The notes under the pieces were generated by a model. That model did not search any database. It saw only the letters and a list, made by a program, of their open reading frames with translations, and was not told the origin of the DNA. Below are positions 1-11,557 of a stretch of 64,000 bases of DNA, piece after piece. The position numbers were made by a program, and so were the translations under genes. The stretch's first letter is position 1. The number at the start of each line of letters is the position of its first letter. The DNA is from Biscogniauxia marginata (lineage: Eukaryota; Ascomycota; Sordariomycetes; Xylariales; Xylariaceae), in assembly GCA_022695795.1 (NCBI GenBank), contig MU404074.1:186001-250000 (forward strand). The letters run 5' to 3'.

Positions 1-2633
1 ATCTCGTGGGACTGAAGGACGTCTAGATGTGTAGAACTACTTGTCTGAGGAGAGTGGTCCAGCGACAAGCAAGATACCCCTTGGTTCTCAACATACCTTA
101 GGATTTCTTTTTTTCTGAAAATTTCCGAAATTCTCTAAAGCAGTTCAAAAGACGCTAGCTTCTCGAATAGATCGTCCCGTCCCGTTATGACTCTTTTCCT
201 GACTCATCGTGTATTCGGCGTGTTAATTTAGCTTAGTTGAGCTAGCAGTTAAATCGGTCATCTTCGATACGTCCCCATCGGACGGGCGTCCCAAAGGGCG
301 CGAGTTGACAACGCTAGTCATCTGAACGGCGTCCGTCCCGCTTAAACAGAGTTTAAGCCGCCATCCATTTTGCGGTCCCTAAAAATACTTGAGGTCAAAG
401 GTTTAACTAGGGGCCCAGATCTTATATTTTACCTAATTATACAAACTCAAAAAGAACATGCCGAGAGGACGGAAAGGCGTAATTAAGACGTGATTTGGTC
501 CCTGCAGCATGTAAGCTGACGATCTGCGCAGCGGAACTCAGAAGATCATCTCGCAGCATTTCTACTTACAAGTTACATCTAGCGTGCGGCTTCAACATAT
601 AGGTACTAAATGCTATCTGTGCCGAGCACGTCAAGGTTGCCAGACGCGTGTGCTGCTGACCACGGGAGGGGAATTGGTGTAAATCTTCATTTTGATTTTC
701 GACTCTTTTGACTCTTGCTTATGATCGGTATGATCCGTCCGCGGAAATCGCATTATCCCCACGTTTTCGACCCTGTGATGCTAGTTGGTTAGGCTCTCGC
801 AGGGCTCCAGCTGTGGTGGGTGCTGGGTGGTTCGAACTTGGAACATGATCATGCCAGTCCAGGTAAGTAGTATCTATGACCTGCGTATCATTCGCGGTCA
901 TTTATGGCCAAGCCGAGATCGGAATCCTTCAGGCCGGAGACAGCCTGAGACGGAGCCAAAATCATACTGTGTCGAGCCCACGTGGCTGCGTGTAAACCAT
1001 GCTGGGGCACAGTCCAGAACCGTCTGCGCGTGCTGTGCTTGAGTTTCTATGACACTTTAGTCAGGAGTTTCGCAAACCTCAGCTCATTTCACCATAATCC
1101 AACATCTGACGAGTTTTTCGAGTCTCAACTTGCACACCGACAGAACCCGATGTCTAGCTAGGGTTTCGTGTATTTCCACTATGTGATGCTTATTTCGCTA
1201 GGTAGATGGAGTCCCGTAGGTAGTGACAAGTGTTCGTGTCTTATTAATGCAAGCTTGCTTATATCATCTGGTCGTGAAAACTACGATCGATCTGACTAGG
1301 TTGTAAGCGACATGTCAAGGGCGTCAAATGACACTTCGATCGAGAAGATTCTCGCAAAAGGTACTACTGCAGTAACGGAGGTGTTGCCGGGCTACAAAGT
1401 GGATCACCCTCTATAAAGTATGGGGGCTATGATCGCTAGTCTTTTATGTCAAAAGATGATTAAAAAATTAGAGGGCGGAAGGGCGCCGACCGTCCGGGTC
1501 CCCGTCAAACCAGGGAGTGAGTCCGCCCAACTCGATTCGAAGCCGAAGCCGAAGCCGAAGCTGCCCGGGAGAAGAAAAAATAGACATGGGGATGGATGGA
1601 TCTCTCTTACACCCTATTGTATACCCACACCCCGTCTTTCCTTTAGAGATCTTAGCAGAGCCGATTAATGGTTACCACGGGAAATGCAAATATTGGACAA
1701 CAAATGGCACTATACCTCGACAAGTGGTAAGGCAAAAGGGAAGATAACAACAGAGAAAAGAAGAAAAGTCGGGTCACCGGAAGATCGGCAAAGTGCCGGC
1801 TTACACCAGAGAGTAGGTACCTATGTAAGTACAGTACATACTGTAGGTAGGCAGGTACCAACATGAAGTAATCATCCAAGGCGCTTGGGCGCCTTGAAGG
1901 GCGTAGAATATCTACAGCCCCACTTACATGCTGTTACGGATTAACGACCAAGACTGTTAGGTACTGACCTAGCCCTGTCAACTAGCTGTTGCATTAGGCG
2001 ATATTGGCTGGGAACGTCGTTAATCTTTTTGGCGGCCAAGTGTGTTAAGGTCAGGTAGGTGGCCGCTAGGAATACCAGCCCCAGAAAATGACCCCATGGC
2101 GCAAGAAACCCCCCCCCCCCCCCCTCCCCGTGAACCATCCATCTCTCCTGAAAAGCAGCACTGTTCAGCAGGCCAATCACATCCAAGAGGCGGAACGGTC
2201 AATTCCCTTACGTCAAAACATGGAGTAGATTTGCTGCTTTTACTCCTGGGACAACAATGCAGGCTGTAAACCTTCCTGGCTAAGGGCAAAAATTTCTTCT
2301 CGCTTTTCTCGATGATGCCTCGATTAGTCAAGCATAATTATAGACCGGCCCGGTGAGTTACTCACAGCCTGCGTTTGCTAAAGCTAGCAGCCATATAAGT
2401 AAGTTGGTGTCCCACCACCTCCCTGAAGGGGGGCTGACGGAAATGTCACCCTACTATAGACAACATACGAGGAGATAAGATTTAATCTTGCCGGATCTAA
2501 GACTCACTGCCTACTTATACTACTTACTCCGTACTTATATTGACATCCCACCCCGCAAATCTGGAGAAGGTATCACCACTCTCCAGTGAAGCAACCCCCT
2601 TTTATTGTGGGAACCTACGAAACCACCTGCGAT
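1..2633. other. Intergenic region with low-complexity tracts
   Basis: No convincing gene is visible. Short open frames exist but have no recognisable motif and no splice-consistent extension. The stretch holds three AGCCGA units near 1540-1563, a hairpin at 1877-1896, TAGGTACC-type motifs around 1814-1862, and a run of 16 C near 2109-2124. The last 150 bases or so probably contain the promoter and 5' leader of the arrestin-like gene. Confidence 0.6.
1877..1896. repeat. Perfect short hairpin
   Basis: Eight-base arms CAAGGCGC and GCGCCTTG flank a TTGG loop. The structure lies in intergenic DNA more than 700 bases from the nearest supported gene. No function can be assigned. Confidence 0.6.
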
Positions 2634-4172
2634 ATGTCCGTCTCAACGTCGGGTAGCAGCAGGGCTACCTCGCTCGGTGGTTATGCCCGCAAGATGTCCA
2701 TTCTCCCCAAGCCTAGCATAACCATCCATATTGACAACCACTACCGTTCCAAAATCTACACCACCTCCTCAAAAATCTCAGGACACGCCATCATCAGCCC
2801 GGCGTACGATGTGCGCTTCGACGCACTGCAGATTTTGCTTCTGGGGACCAGCAAGACCCGTATAGATGCCGTCAACATCCCCCAGGCAACTTCACACACC
2901 TTTCTGAAGCTGACCATGCCAATACCCGAGTCCAGCTATCCAGTACCACGCATTTTTGAGGCAGGGAGGACTTACAAGATACCTTTCCACTTTGTTATCC
3001 CCAGCCAGTTGACCATCAATGCTTGCAACCACAATGTCCCCAGCAGCTCAGTCCAGGAGCACCATGTGCGATTACCACCCTCCGTCGGATCTTGGGAAAG
3101 GGATGATTTCTCGCCAAACATGTCCCGCGTCACGTACTGTGTCAAGGCGAGAGTCTATCGGGATGAGGGGGAGGTAGGCGGGGCGAGCACGAAAGTTATG
3201 GAGGCTGGGCAAGAGATCATGGTCTTGCCTGCCATACCCGAGGATGCCCCCCTGAACATCGCCAATTGCGATAAGCTATACACCATGTCAAAGACTAAGA
3301 CGCTGAAGAAGTCGATTCTGTCAGCAAAGACGGGTCGGGTGACCGTCTCGGCTAGTCAGCCAGGCGCTGCCATGATATCCGCTGATGGACACTCGATAGC
3401 CCCAACCATAGCGAAGCTGGATTTCGAATTCGAGCCGTTCGGCGAGTCGCAGCCCCCGCAGGTGACCGGAGTCTCCAGCAAAATCACAGCCATGACCTAC
3501 TTCAGCGCCAGCGGCATCAACCACTTCCCGAACCTCAAGGAGTGGGCCACAGCATCCTTCGGGGGGGATGGCCGCGGGTGCTACTCGAGCTCCGTGTCGC
3601 TCCCCTCAACCCCCGTAGACACGGTCGTCTGGAGGCAACGCCCCAAAGTTCACACGAGGAGGGACTCGGGATACTGCACCGACGCGCCGTCCGACTCGGA
3701 CCAGACAGACGACAGCCATCGACCAATACTGTCGGTCACCACCCACAAGAGCCGCCGCAAGTGGTCGCCGTACTACCACACGGCGACCCTGCAGGTGCCC
3801 GTCCAGCTGCCGACGCACAAGAAGCAGTTCCTGCCGACGTTCCACTCGTGCATCACGTCGCGCGTGTACGTGCTCTGCCTGACGGCGACGCTCGCGACCA
3901 CCGCCGGCAGCAGTAGTAGTAGTACCTCCAGCGTGACCGTCAGCGTGCCCCTGCAGATCGGCGTCGATTCCCCCCTCTCCCCGCGCCCCGGCGACTACGC
4001 CCTGCCCCCGACCTTCGAGACCGCCATGCGTGAGGACGAGGAGGCCGCCGGCGTCGACGAGTTCTTTCGCCCCCGCACCCTCCGCGCGCCCGACGTCGAG
4101 TTCCACCACCAGAGCCCGCTGCCGGGCTACGCCGAGCTCTTCTCTTCTCCCGCCCCCGCCGCGGCGCGCTGA
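2634..4172 (+). CDS. Arrestin-like (alpha-arrestin family) protein
   Basis: A single-exon gene encoding 512 residues. The frame is open a little further upstream, but only from a GTG; the first ATG at 2634 gives MSVSTSGSS and is the chosen start. Residues from about 23 to 200 read as an arrestin N-terminal beta-sandwich: PSITIHIDN, ISGHAIISP, the FDALQILLLG strand, RTYKIPFHFVIP and VTYCVKARVY. This pattern is typical of fungal arrestin-like proteins, which act as adaptors for ubiquitination and endocytosis of plasma-membrane proteins. The middle (about 300-390) is Ser/Pro-rich. The C-terminus has two degenerate PY-like motifs, PPTF at 458-461 and LPGY at 496-499, where alpha-arrestins often carry PPxY for binding Rsp5-type ligases. 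The cargo is unknown. Codon use is strongly C/G-ending toward the 3' end. The family call is good; the role as a ubiquitin-ligase adaptor is inferred. Confidence 0.8.
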   Translation: MSVSTSGSSRATSLGGYARKMSILPKPSITIHIDNHYRSKIYTTSSKISGHAIISPAYDVRFDALQILLLGTSKTRIDAVNIPQATSHTFLKLTMPIPESSYPVPRIFEAGRTYKIPFHFVIPSQLTINACNHNVPSSSVQEHHVRLPPSVGSWERDDFSPNMSRVTYCVKARVYRDEGEVGGASTKVMEAGQEIMVLPAIPEDAPLNIANCDKLYTMSKTKTLKKSILSAKTGRVTVSASQPGAAMISADGHSIAPTIAKLDFEFEPFGESQPPQVTGVSSKITAMTYFSASGINHFPNLKEWATASFGGDGRGCYSSSVSLPSTPVDTVVWRQRPKVHTRRDSGYCTDAPSDSDQTDDSHRPILSVTTHKSRRKWSPYYHTATLQVPVQLPTHKKQFLPTFHSCITSRVYVLCLTATLATTAGSSSSSTSSVTVSVPLQIGVDSPLSPRPGDYALPPTFETAMREDEEAAGVDEFFRPRTLRAPDVEFHHQSPLPGYAELFSSPAPAAAR

Positions 4173-6865
4173 AGGGAGGGCATTTGCGTGTGTGTGGGTG
4201 TGTGGGGTGTGCGCGCTCCTATTGACAACTTTGTTTCGTATTATCCTTCTTTCAACCAAAGATAATAATTCTGTCGGTCCGGGGAAGGAGGGGTTTTTTT
4301 TTTCTCTTGCCTTATTTTCTATTACGTTTCGAGCCGTGGATAAGTAGATTCATGTTGGGACAAAGGCGGGAGGGAAGTAGGTCGGCCTGAACATGAAAAG
4401 AAATGGTGATGTGGAATTTGAAAGCATGGCGTTTCTCAGTGGGCTGTTGCTTTGGAGGGGACCTAGAGAAGGGGTTTTTTCTTCTTTTATTACTACACTA
4501 CGAATATCACTTATGGGGGTTTATTTGGTCTTCATTCCCTTTTCCCGGGGATGGTCGTGAAGACACATACGTAGGTACTTACCTATATTATACCCGAGGT
4601 CAGTCTGCTTACCAAAAAATTAAAGCGACGCCTTATTTGGTTTTTTATTATTTTACATGCATGGAAATTCTTTTCTTTCTATTCCTTTTCTAACAAGTAC
4701 ACGTGGGTTGGAAAAAAAAAAAGAAAAAGTTATTTGCATATGCTGTGACATATATAGCTGACTACTCCTTATGGTAATATATTTATTCTATACCCACTAA
4801 CAGCGTCTTTGTAATTGTACGCCTACTCTTGAGTTGTGGTGATGTTTTCCACAATTAGTTGCACGAGATATGCTTTTGACGGTATTGTATTACTCTTGAG
4901 TTCATATAAGCGAGCTAGTTCGGTGTGCTTATGGTTTGTCCATCTACACCTAGTGCGAGGAAAGTTAACAAACACGGTTGAGTTGTACCTCGACTAGCGG
5001 TTAAACATTCTACCAGAAAGCTTTTAGATATAAATACGTATCCGCTGCATTGCTACTACAATCGTATATAAATATACTACATATGATACATCATAACATC
5101 TTCCAGCCCCCACAGAATTCCTTATATAGTACACTCGCTTGTTATTTGTCGAACCAACACCAACTCAGAGGCGAAGCATCTTGAGCGTAACACGATCGAT
5201 ATTGAAACACTCCAGCACAAGCCCTGATTCTCTCGTCCCCGTGAACCCACTGTCCTCCGAAGGCTCCCTGTGCCGTGAACTAATGACTAGAAATTACTGG
5301 CACGAGATCCCGGTAGTGCCTCCCAAGACGTTCTACCCCGAAAACTAATGGTCATGGCACGCCGTAATATCCTCTCCAAGAAAACAACTACCTCGGATTA
5401 CACGTGGACATATATAATCTCGCTTATCTACTCCCTTCCTGGAGCATGCCAAGCCGTGCGGCTGATACATTGGCTTAATAGTTAAGGAGAGACATCTAAC
5501 TAGTGTAGGAGCCATCCGGGAGTGTGTGCATAGGTACGTAGATATCTATTCACCACACAGACGCTTTCTTCCACAATACAACAAGGAGGTGTCTGGTAGG
5601 GGGTACATATACGTAGACGTTTGTGCATAATATCATCTGCCACTCATCCGTAACTTGATTCTTAAGCGAAACAAATAGCGCCGTCGTAATCGTGGGTGTA
5701 CCAAGCCTACAACCCTCCGCGAGCGACGCGCATAACCTCGGCCTATCTTCATAAGCCTTTGTCATCTCGTCTCATCTCGTCCAGCGCGGGCGCGGGCATG
5801 GTCGTCAGCGCTCTGCGTTGCTCGAGGGCGATTCCTGGTCGGGTCCTAGCATAAGCCAACACTTCGTCGGCGGTCAGGGCGGTGGCTCATATTATCAGGC
5901 AGAGGGAGCCAAGAGTAAAAGGTCCTGGAGACCATGTTACCGGATAGCGGATTAATAGACAACTTAGGAAGAATAAGAATAAGAATACGAATAAAAATAG
6001 AAGTAATTTGGCGATATATTAGTATTTTCGGGGGGTTAAATTTGGTAACTTAATGGACTGCTAGATGGAATAAGCTGGATTTTATATTATGGGGAGGTGA
6101 CAGCATATTCACCTCCCATAACTTTTGTTAAACCCTTGGTTGGAATAATGGCTTGAAATAATTCTTGATTTGGCTACAGGCTATATATAATAAAGTGACT
6201 GTTAAGGATGTATAGTAGTCGTTATATCTCTATTTGTATGAAACATACTTACTCCCTAGTCGATCATTTCTTGTATCAAGCACAATAGGGAAGGTAATAT
6301 CATATCATGCTGATTTAGATGTTGTCTATCTTCAAAAGAAGGGAGAAGCCCGGGGAAATGGTCAGGGCTGGTGATGATCGCAAGATACTGAACGATGTGA
6401 AGAGTTGTCGACATTACGTAGGGTTATATTGCGTCTCCCGGGGAGGTCCCACGGGTATCGGACACCGTGAGTAATAATGATAATATAGTATCTATATATT
6501 AGCATTGGTTGACATAATATAATTCCATAGACTGCTTTATTCTGTAGTCAAAAGACTTTGCTGATAGGAATTGAAGGTCGTTTTGTTCCAGGTAGCTTAG
6601 AGGAGCTCTATATGACAAAAGTAAGGAGAGCATAAATATTGTGGGTCAATGTGCCTACCTGGTACCTAGTGGAGTGCACGGACTACAAGCAGAGCTACGA
6701 TAAGCCCCACGTTTCGCGATAACGAAATGCCCCGCTAAAAAATAAGGACTCTCCCCAAGATTCACACGGAATTGAAGCTTTCAATTTACTCGACTCACCT
6801 CAACACACCAAATCGATCCCCTCCTATTCTATCCTCGATCTACGACCGCCCAATCCGACACCAAG
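4173..6865. other. Intergenic region between arrestin-like gene and RPC5
   Basis: It starts with a GT-rich probable 3' UTR (about 4185-4210), then runs into AT-rich sequence with many short homopolymers. A GAATAA-like microsatellite lies near 5966-5998 and a hairpin at 6088-6120. A short frame at 5139-5348 was considered and not accepted. The final 100 bases or so upstream of 6866 look like a C-rich fungal 5' leader. Confidence 0.55.
6088..6120. repeat. Inverted repeat, 12-bp arms
   Basis: The left arm TATGGGGAGGTGA and right arm TCACCTCCCATA are complementary over 12 bases apart from one extra G on the left, around an 8-base loop (CAGCATAT). It lies in AT-rich intergenic DNA about 750 bases upstream of the RPC5 gene. 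It is too far from either gene to be an obvious terminator. Confidence 0.6.
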
Positions 6866-8268
6866 ATGGAGGTCGACAGCCCTCCCCCGGAGCCCACCGC
6901 CGAAGCCGACCCCATCGTCGCGAGCTACGACATCTACACGAACCCCTCGCTCCCCGCCGGCCGCAAGCTGCTCATCCTGCAGCACCCGAACAAGCAGGGG
7001 CCGGTGAACGTGCCGTACGCGCAGCTCGGCGAGGTGCGCGTCAAGCCGCGCTCGGGGATGCTCGAGGTGGACGTGCCCGTGGGCCACGCCCACGCCGACT
7101 ACGACCGCGACAAGGGCCTGCGCTGGGGCGCCGCGCTGGCCAGGAGCGTCGCGGCCAAGAACGGGGGCAGCCACGGCCTCGCGGGCGGCTTCGGCGTCGG
7201 CGTCCCGGCCGTGCGCGGCGGCGGCGGAGGCGGAGGAGGAGGCGGCAAGCGTCGCGCCGACGAGTACGACAAGGATGCCGACCTGCTGGACTGGACCGAG
7301 GCCGTGCGCCAGGACAAGGTGCTCCGGACGCAGACCCTCGGCGGGCAGTTCCCGAACGAGTCGCAGACCAACTGTCGATATATGGTCGGCGTGTTCAAAG
7401 GAAGTCAGTCAAGCTCAAACTCCCCTCTGCGGAGGAAAACTTTTTTATAACTTTTTTTTTAAATTTTATTTATTTGTGATGAAGTGCTGACTCCCACGCA
7501 ATCGATATCGATATTCCAGACCAGCTGCACCTGACGCCAGCCAGCGCGCTCATCCACCTGCGCCCGCAGCTCCACCACGTCGACGCGACGACGGAGCAGG
7601 GCCGCCTCGCCCGCCCCCACGACGGCGCCGCGGCCGCGGGTCCCGCCCCGGGGGCCAAAGAGCCGGGCGCCGCGCCGCCCGGGCAGGCCGCGCGCGCCAT
7701 CCACATGTCGATCAAGAGCGCGGGCACGGGCAGCGGCGAGCTGACGACCGAGACCATGACGGACCGGCTGCGCTCCGTCCAGATGGAGCCGTGGCGGAGG
7801 CTCAAGTACGAGGACGACGAGAGCCCCCGCGCCTGGAACGTGTTCGCCGACAACCTCGTATATCGCGGCGCCTCCGCCGAGTCGCAGGACAAAGGCGCGG
7901 ATAACTACAAGGGTAAGGGAAAGGAGAAGGCGACTACGATGGGGGCGACCGAGGACTCCGCCCTAGATGTGGACGCCGACGCCGACGCCGCCGATGCGGA
8001 GCAGCAGCAGCAGCAGCTCAGGGTCCGGTGGGGCGCGGACGAGTTCCTGAGGGCCGTCAGCGGCATGAAGGACGGCCCGGACGGCGGCGAGAAGATTGCC
8101 GCCGCCGACCGGGCCCCCGAGGTGAAGAAGGAAGAAGAAGCGGCGGGTCAGACCCCCAGCGCCGCGGCGGCCAGGGGTAAGGGGAAGGGAGCTGCTCCCG
8201 CTGCGGCTAGGAAGGCTACGAAGGGGAAATCGGTGGCGTTCAAGAGTACGGCGATGGAGATAGACTGA
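6866..8268 (+). CDS. RPC37: RNA polymerase III subunit RPC5 (Rpc37 homologue)
   Basis: Exons 6866-7403 and 7520-8268 give 428 residues. The 116-bp intron (GTCAGT...TTCCAG) joins VFKG to NQLHLTP, restoring the family stretch in which YMVGVFKG runs into NQLHLTPASALIHLRPQ. The N-terminal part shows the RPC5/Sin-like signature: DPIVASYDIY, LLILQHPNKQGP and the RVKPRSGMLEVDVPV strand. The family forms the Rpc37-Rpc53 heterodimer of Pol III, which works in open-complex formation, termination and reinitiation. A second conserved block (TETMTDRLRSVQMEPWRRLKY, at about 250-272) precedes a long charged C-terminal tail rich in A, K, E and D with a five-Gln run. A ten-glycine run sits at about 117-127. 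The start ATG follows CCAAG in the first ATG-headed frame. It is convergent with PAT1 downstream. Confidence 0.88.
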
Positions 8269-8996
8269 CCGACTGATCGATTGGTCGATTGATTTGGTCC
8301 AGTTTTGCCGGTTGCTGCTCCCTTGTGTGTTCTTTGCAACGAGGACCTCTCTCACTTTCTCTGTCTTAAAAAATAAAAATGCATGGCATGGCGTTCTAGG
8401 AATAAGTCATCTTTATTGTTAATATTATCAATACTATGAATTTTCATCCAGCTATCTCTGAAGCTGCATGAAAAAATATAGGAGAGCAATTATCTCAAGT
8501 TTTTATGATCTGCTTGAAACAAATATGAGCCCGTAGCTGTTGGTAATAGAATTGCCCACTGTGGGTTATTATTATATATACCTACGACTGTAGTTATTCC
8601 GCAGGATTACTGGATGCTTCCTTGTAATAACTTTCGTCCATACATATATGGTACTATAGTGGTGTACTACCTAACGACCAAAATTTTGGCCTACTTGATT
8701 TCCAGGTCTCGCCGCCAATCGGTTCTAGGGTATCATGCTGAACTCATCCGAGTCCTAATAGATTCCACCATTTATCGATTGTTATCCTCCTCACGAGCTT
8801 GTACCCACTATAATATATTCATGGTAGTGCGTCCATCATAGATCTTCTTCCATCACTAGAGCTCATGATTCCTCAGCCATGTCATGTTAGTACGAAAGTC
8901 TTAGTATGGACTTATCCGGTCATTATCATGGCCACCATGCCTTTGGGCTAAATCGAAGGTATGCAACCACACATATTCCCTATTCCTCATCATAGC
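8269..8996. other. Convergent 3' intergenic region (RPC5 / PAT1)
   Basis: About 0.7 kb of AT-rich sequence between two convergent genes. It presumably holds both 3' UTRs and polyadenylation sites, for example AATAAAAAT-like sequence near 8370. Nothing else is recognised. Confidence 0.6.
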
Positions 8997-11557
8997 CTAA
9001 TTTAATAATTCAACGTCAAGGCCAATGGATCGCATAAAGAGGTTGACGTTATCCAGACGTTCCTTTGCCATATCGGCAGGTAGAGTCTTCGCAAGCCCAA
9101 CGGTGTCCATGACCCGATCTTTCACAGCTAGAACTAGTCGTTGCTGTTCGTCGGGGCTAGCCCCGATGCCGATGGCGGCGAGGAACTGCCACACGTAGAT
9201 GTCTTCTCCCGAAGTGACAGTACCGGGGAAAATATTGGGGAGTGTCGGCTCCAAGGCATTAAAGAATTGGTTGAACGTAGCAACCCTAGTGACGTATGTT
9301 AGTACAGGGGCTGAACTTAGATGGACAGTATCACGGCTTACCATTGCTGCCAGTTCTGCTCAGTGACCTGCCCGGCTTGCTTGATGAGCTCAGCACGGCT
9401 GAGAATCATGGTCAACATAGAAACACCGATGCGAGTTCGTGCAACCAAATCTACGTTGAGATTTTGAGTAATCAGCCCAAGCACGCCGGTGACAATATCC
9501 AGCTCAGACTCATTAAGTAGCTGGAAGAGACTTGGCATGACCGCCATGGAGAATAACTCGATACTCTCTCTGGTGGCCGCATTCAGAGTGATGGGTTCTC
9601 CAGTATGAACTTGCGCTCCCCGGACCACGTCAAGCTGGTCAAGATGGATAATGATCATGGTTAGTATTGTCGTGCGCTGCGTAGGAGTGATATGTCGGAA
9701 GACTCGGGGAATAGCCTTCTTGCCCTTCGGGTAAGAAATGAAGGTAATAAAAGGATGTACAGCTGAGTTGCTAATGGGCTCGTGGACTTTGAGGTCATTC
9801 CAGAGCTTCTCGTTCAACGATTGGAGTTGGACCTGTTTCTCTACAAACTCCTGGTCGGGTTGGCTGTTTGGCGAAGGAGGCGGCATATTGCGTGCAAGGT
9901 CTTCCATCCTCATCAGCGTAAGATAGACGTTCTCGATATCTCGCAGTGTCGCTTTCTTATCTGTATTCCTGCCCGTAGCCTGCGACCGATGACCGCTGCC
10001 TGGGCGAGCAGCATCGGTACCGCTATCTGTACGCTTGATATTCAGTAATGGCTTAGGGGTCTTCGCGTTACTGAAAGAAATCTTGCCCAGACTGCCTTCG
10101 ATGACGAGTTGCTTGTTCTTGGGTTTGTTCTTAGCGGCCTCGACGGCACGCTGGACCTGCTGCTCCATTCGCTGTACGTGATTTTCTGGGCCGCGTCCAT
10201 GCCGTCTCATTCCACCGTGGCGGGACCCGGTTTGGAAGAGATAGGTCTGGGCAAAGGTGGTCAAAGGTTGATTTGGATTGGGCCGCTGGCCAGCTCTCAG
10301 GTTGCTTAGGACCTGGTAATAGAAGTCCTCTGCAAGGGCGGCATCAGTACCATGCTCATTCGGATCTCCAGTAGCTGACACTAGTTGCTGAAGTTGAATT
10401 CTCGTGATGAAGCTCTTATCTTGCGGAGTCATAAGTCCATTATCTTTGGACATGGCAAAAATCTTGTGGTTCCGCTTTGCACGTCTGGCTTCGGCCTCGA
10501 CAAAAGCAGCCTTCTCCTGTTCGGATAATTGCGAGAGCTGAGATGGGTGGGTAATAATTTGGGGCTGGGACGGGAACGAATTCTGCGATCGATGAGTTGG
10601 GTGCGCCGGCAGGCCCATAGCTACCCTTGCAGCATCTCCGGACAAGCGGCTAGGATTCTGTAAAATCTGTGTTGGGGCAACAGGAGGCTGATGTTGGTAG
10701 GACATGGGACTGGGTACACTTGGCCCAACAGGTGGAGTATGTTTAGAAGACGGGCGCTGCAAGATGGTGATGGGGTGTCCATGAGGTCCCCCTTGAGCTC
10801 CCTGCTGATAATCACTGGGCTGGGGGCCCTGAGGGTGGCGGTTGTCGACGTGGTGCTGGCGGAAATCAACCGGCTCCTGACGCAAATATTGACTAGGCTG
10901 CGTAGGCGCCTGGGGTTCGGGAGCACTGAAAGTCGGCTGCGACGGAGGTTGGACAGACTGGGCCGCAGCGCTCGCCTTTGACTGAGCTCGCATCTCCGCC
11001 TCAACTTCCTCCAGACTCAGCACTATCCTATTCGGTGCCGGCTGTAGGTTTGGTTGGGGTTGTGCCTGGCCCTGAGTCGTCGCGGCCGGAGTATGTACCT
11101 TCCTTGGCGCGGTACCCCATATTGAAGCATCAACCTGGAGTTCAACTGGCTCTGATTGTTTGTACTTTTCGTAGCCGGTTCGAGCAGGCTTCGGGGCAGG
11201 CTGCTGGTAAGAGTATCCGCTATCATAGTTCTGGTATGAAGTGGGTTGGGCTGTCTTGGGGGCCGGTTGCTGACGGCTGAAGCGCTGATGCTCTTCTTCC
11301 ATCGCATCGGTAACCTTGGCAGTGTGGCCGAAGAAATCGAAATCCTTGCCGACAGGGACGTTGGAAGTGCCGCTGTCACCACCAAAGGTATCATCATTGA
11401 AAGCATCGTCTCCCTCATCCAGCTGCTCGCCCAAGCCATCGTAAGTATCGTCAAAATCGAGGGCATCCTCGATGTCGTCGTGGCGCGACAGCTCTGCAAA
11501 AGGATCGTAGGTCTGGCCGAAGCCAGGAGCGGCCGTGTTATGGCCGGAAGAAGTCAT
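8997..11557 (-). CDS. PAT1: mRNA decay / decapping activator PAT1
   Basis: Two exons, 9342-11557 and 8997-9285, separated by a 56-bp intron (GTAAGC...CACTAG), give 834 residues. PAT1 proteins bind Lsm1-7, Dhh1 and the decapping enzyme and act in P-bodies. The N-terminus carries the family acidic block: ALDFDDTYDGLGEQ, then DDAFNDDTFGG. A long Gln/Pro-rich low-complexity region follows (about 90-330). The conserved core begins with MSKDNGLMTPQDKSFITRIQ (about residues 370-390) and RHGGMRRHGR. The helical C-terminal domain spans about 520-834, with the last exon supplying IYVWQFLAAIGI and VNLFMRSIGLDVE. Many fungal PAT1 proteins begin with MSFF-like residues; here the first ATG gives MTSSGHN, so an upstream exon or alternative start may be missing (see findings). 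The intron joins QQW to VATFNQFF in frame. Confidence 0.92.

Noticed and set aside
780..850. tRNA-like words (TAGTTGGTTAGG and GGTTCGAAC)
   Set aside because: The A- and B-box-like words are present, but no acceptor stem, anticodon stem or correct spacing can be drawn.
2109..2124. Run of 16 C as a functional element
   Set aside because: Homopolymer runs of this size occur several times in the window (14039, 57470, 59010) and are prone to length error.
3606..4259. 217-codon minus-strand frame
   Set aside because: Antisense shadow of the GC-rich 3' part of the arrestin-like gene.
5139..5348. 69-codon frame
   Set aside because: The first codon is TTG, no ATG near the start, no motif and no splice-consistent extension.
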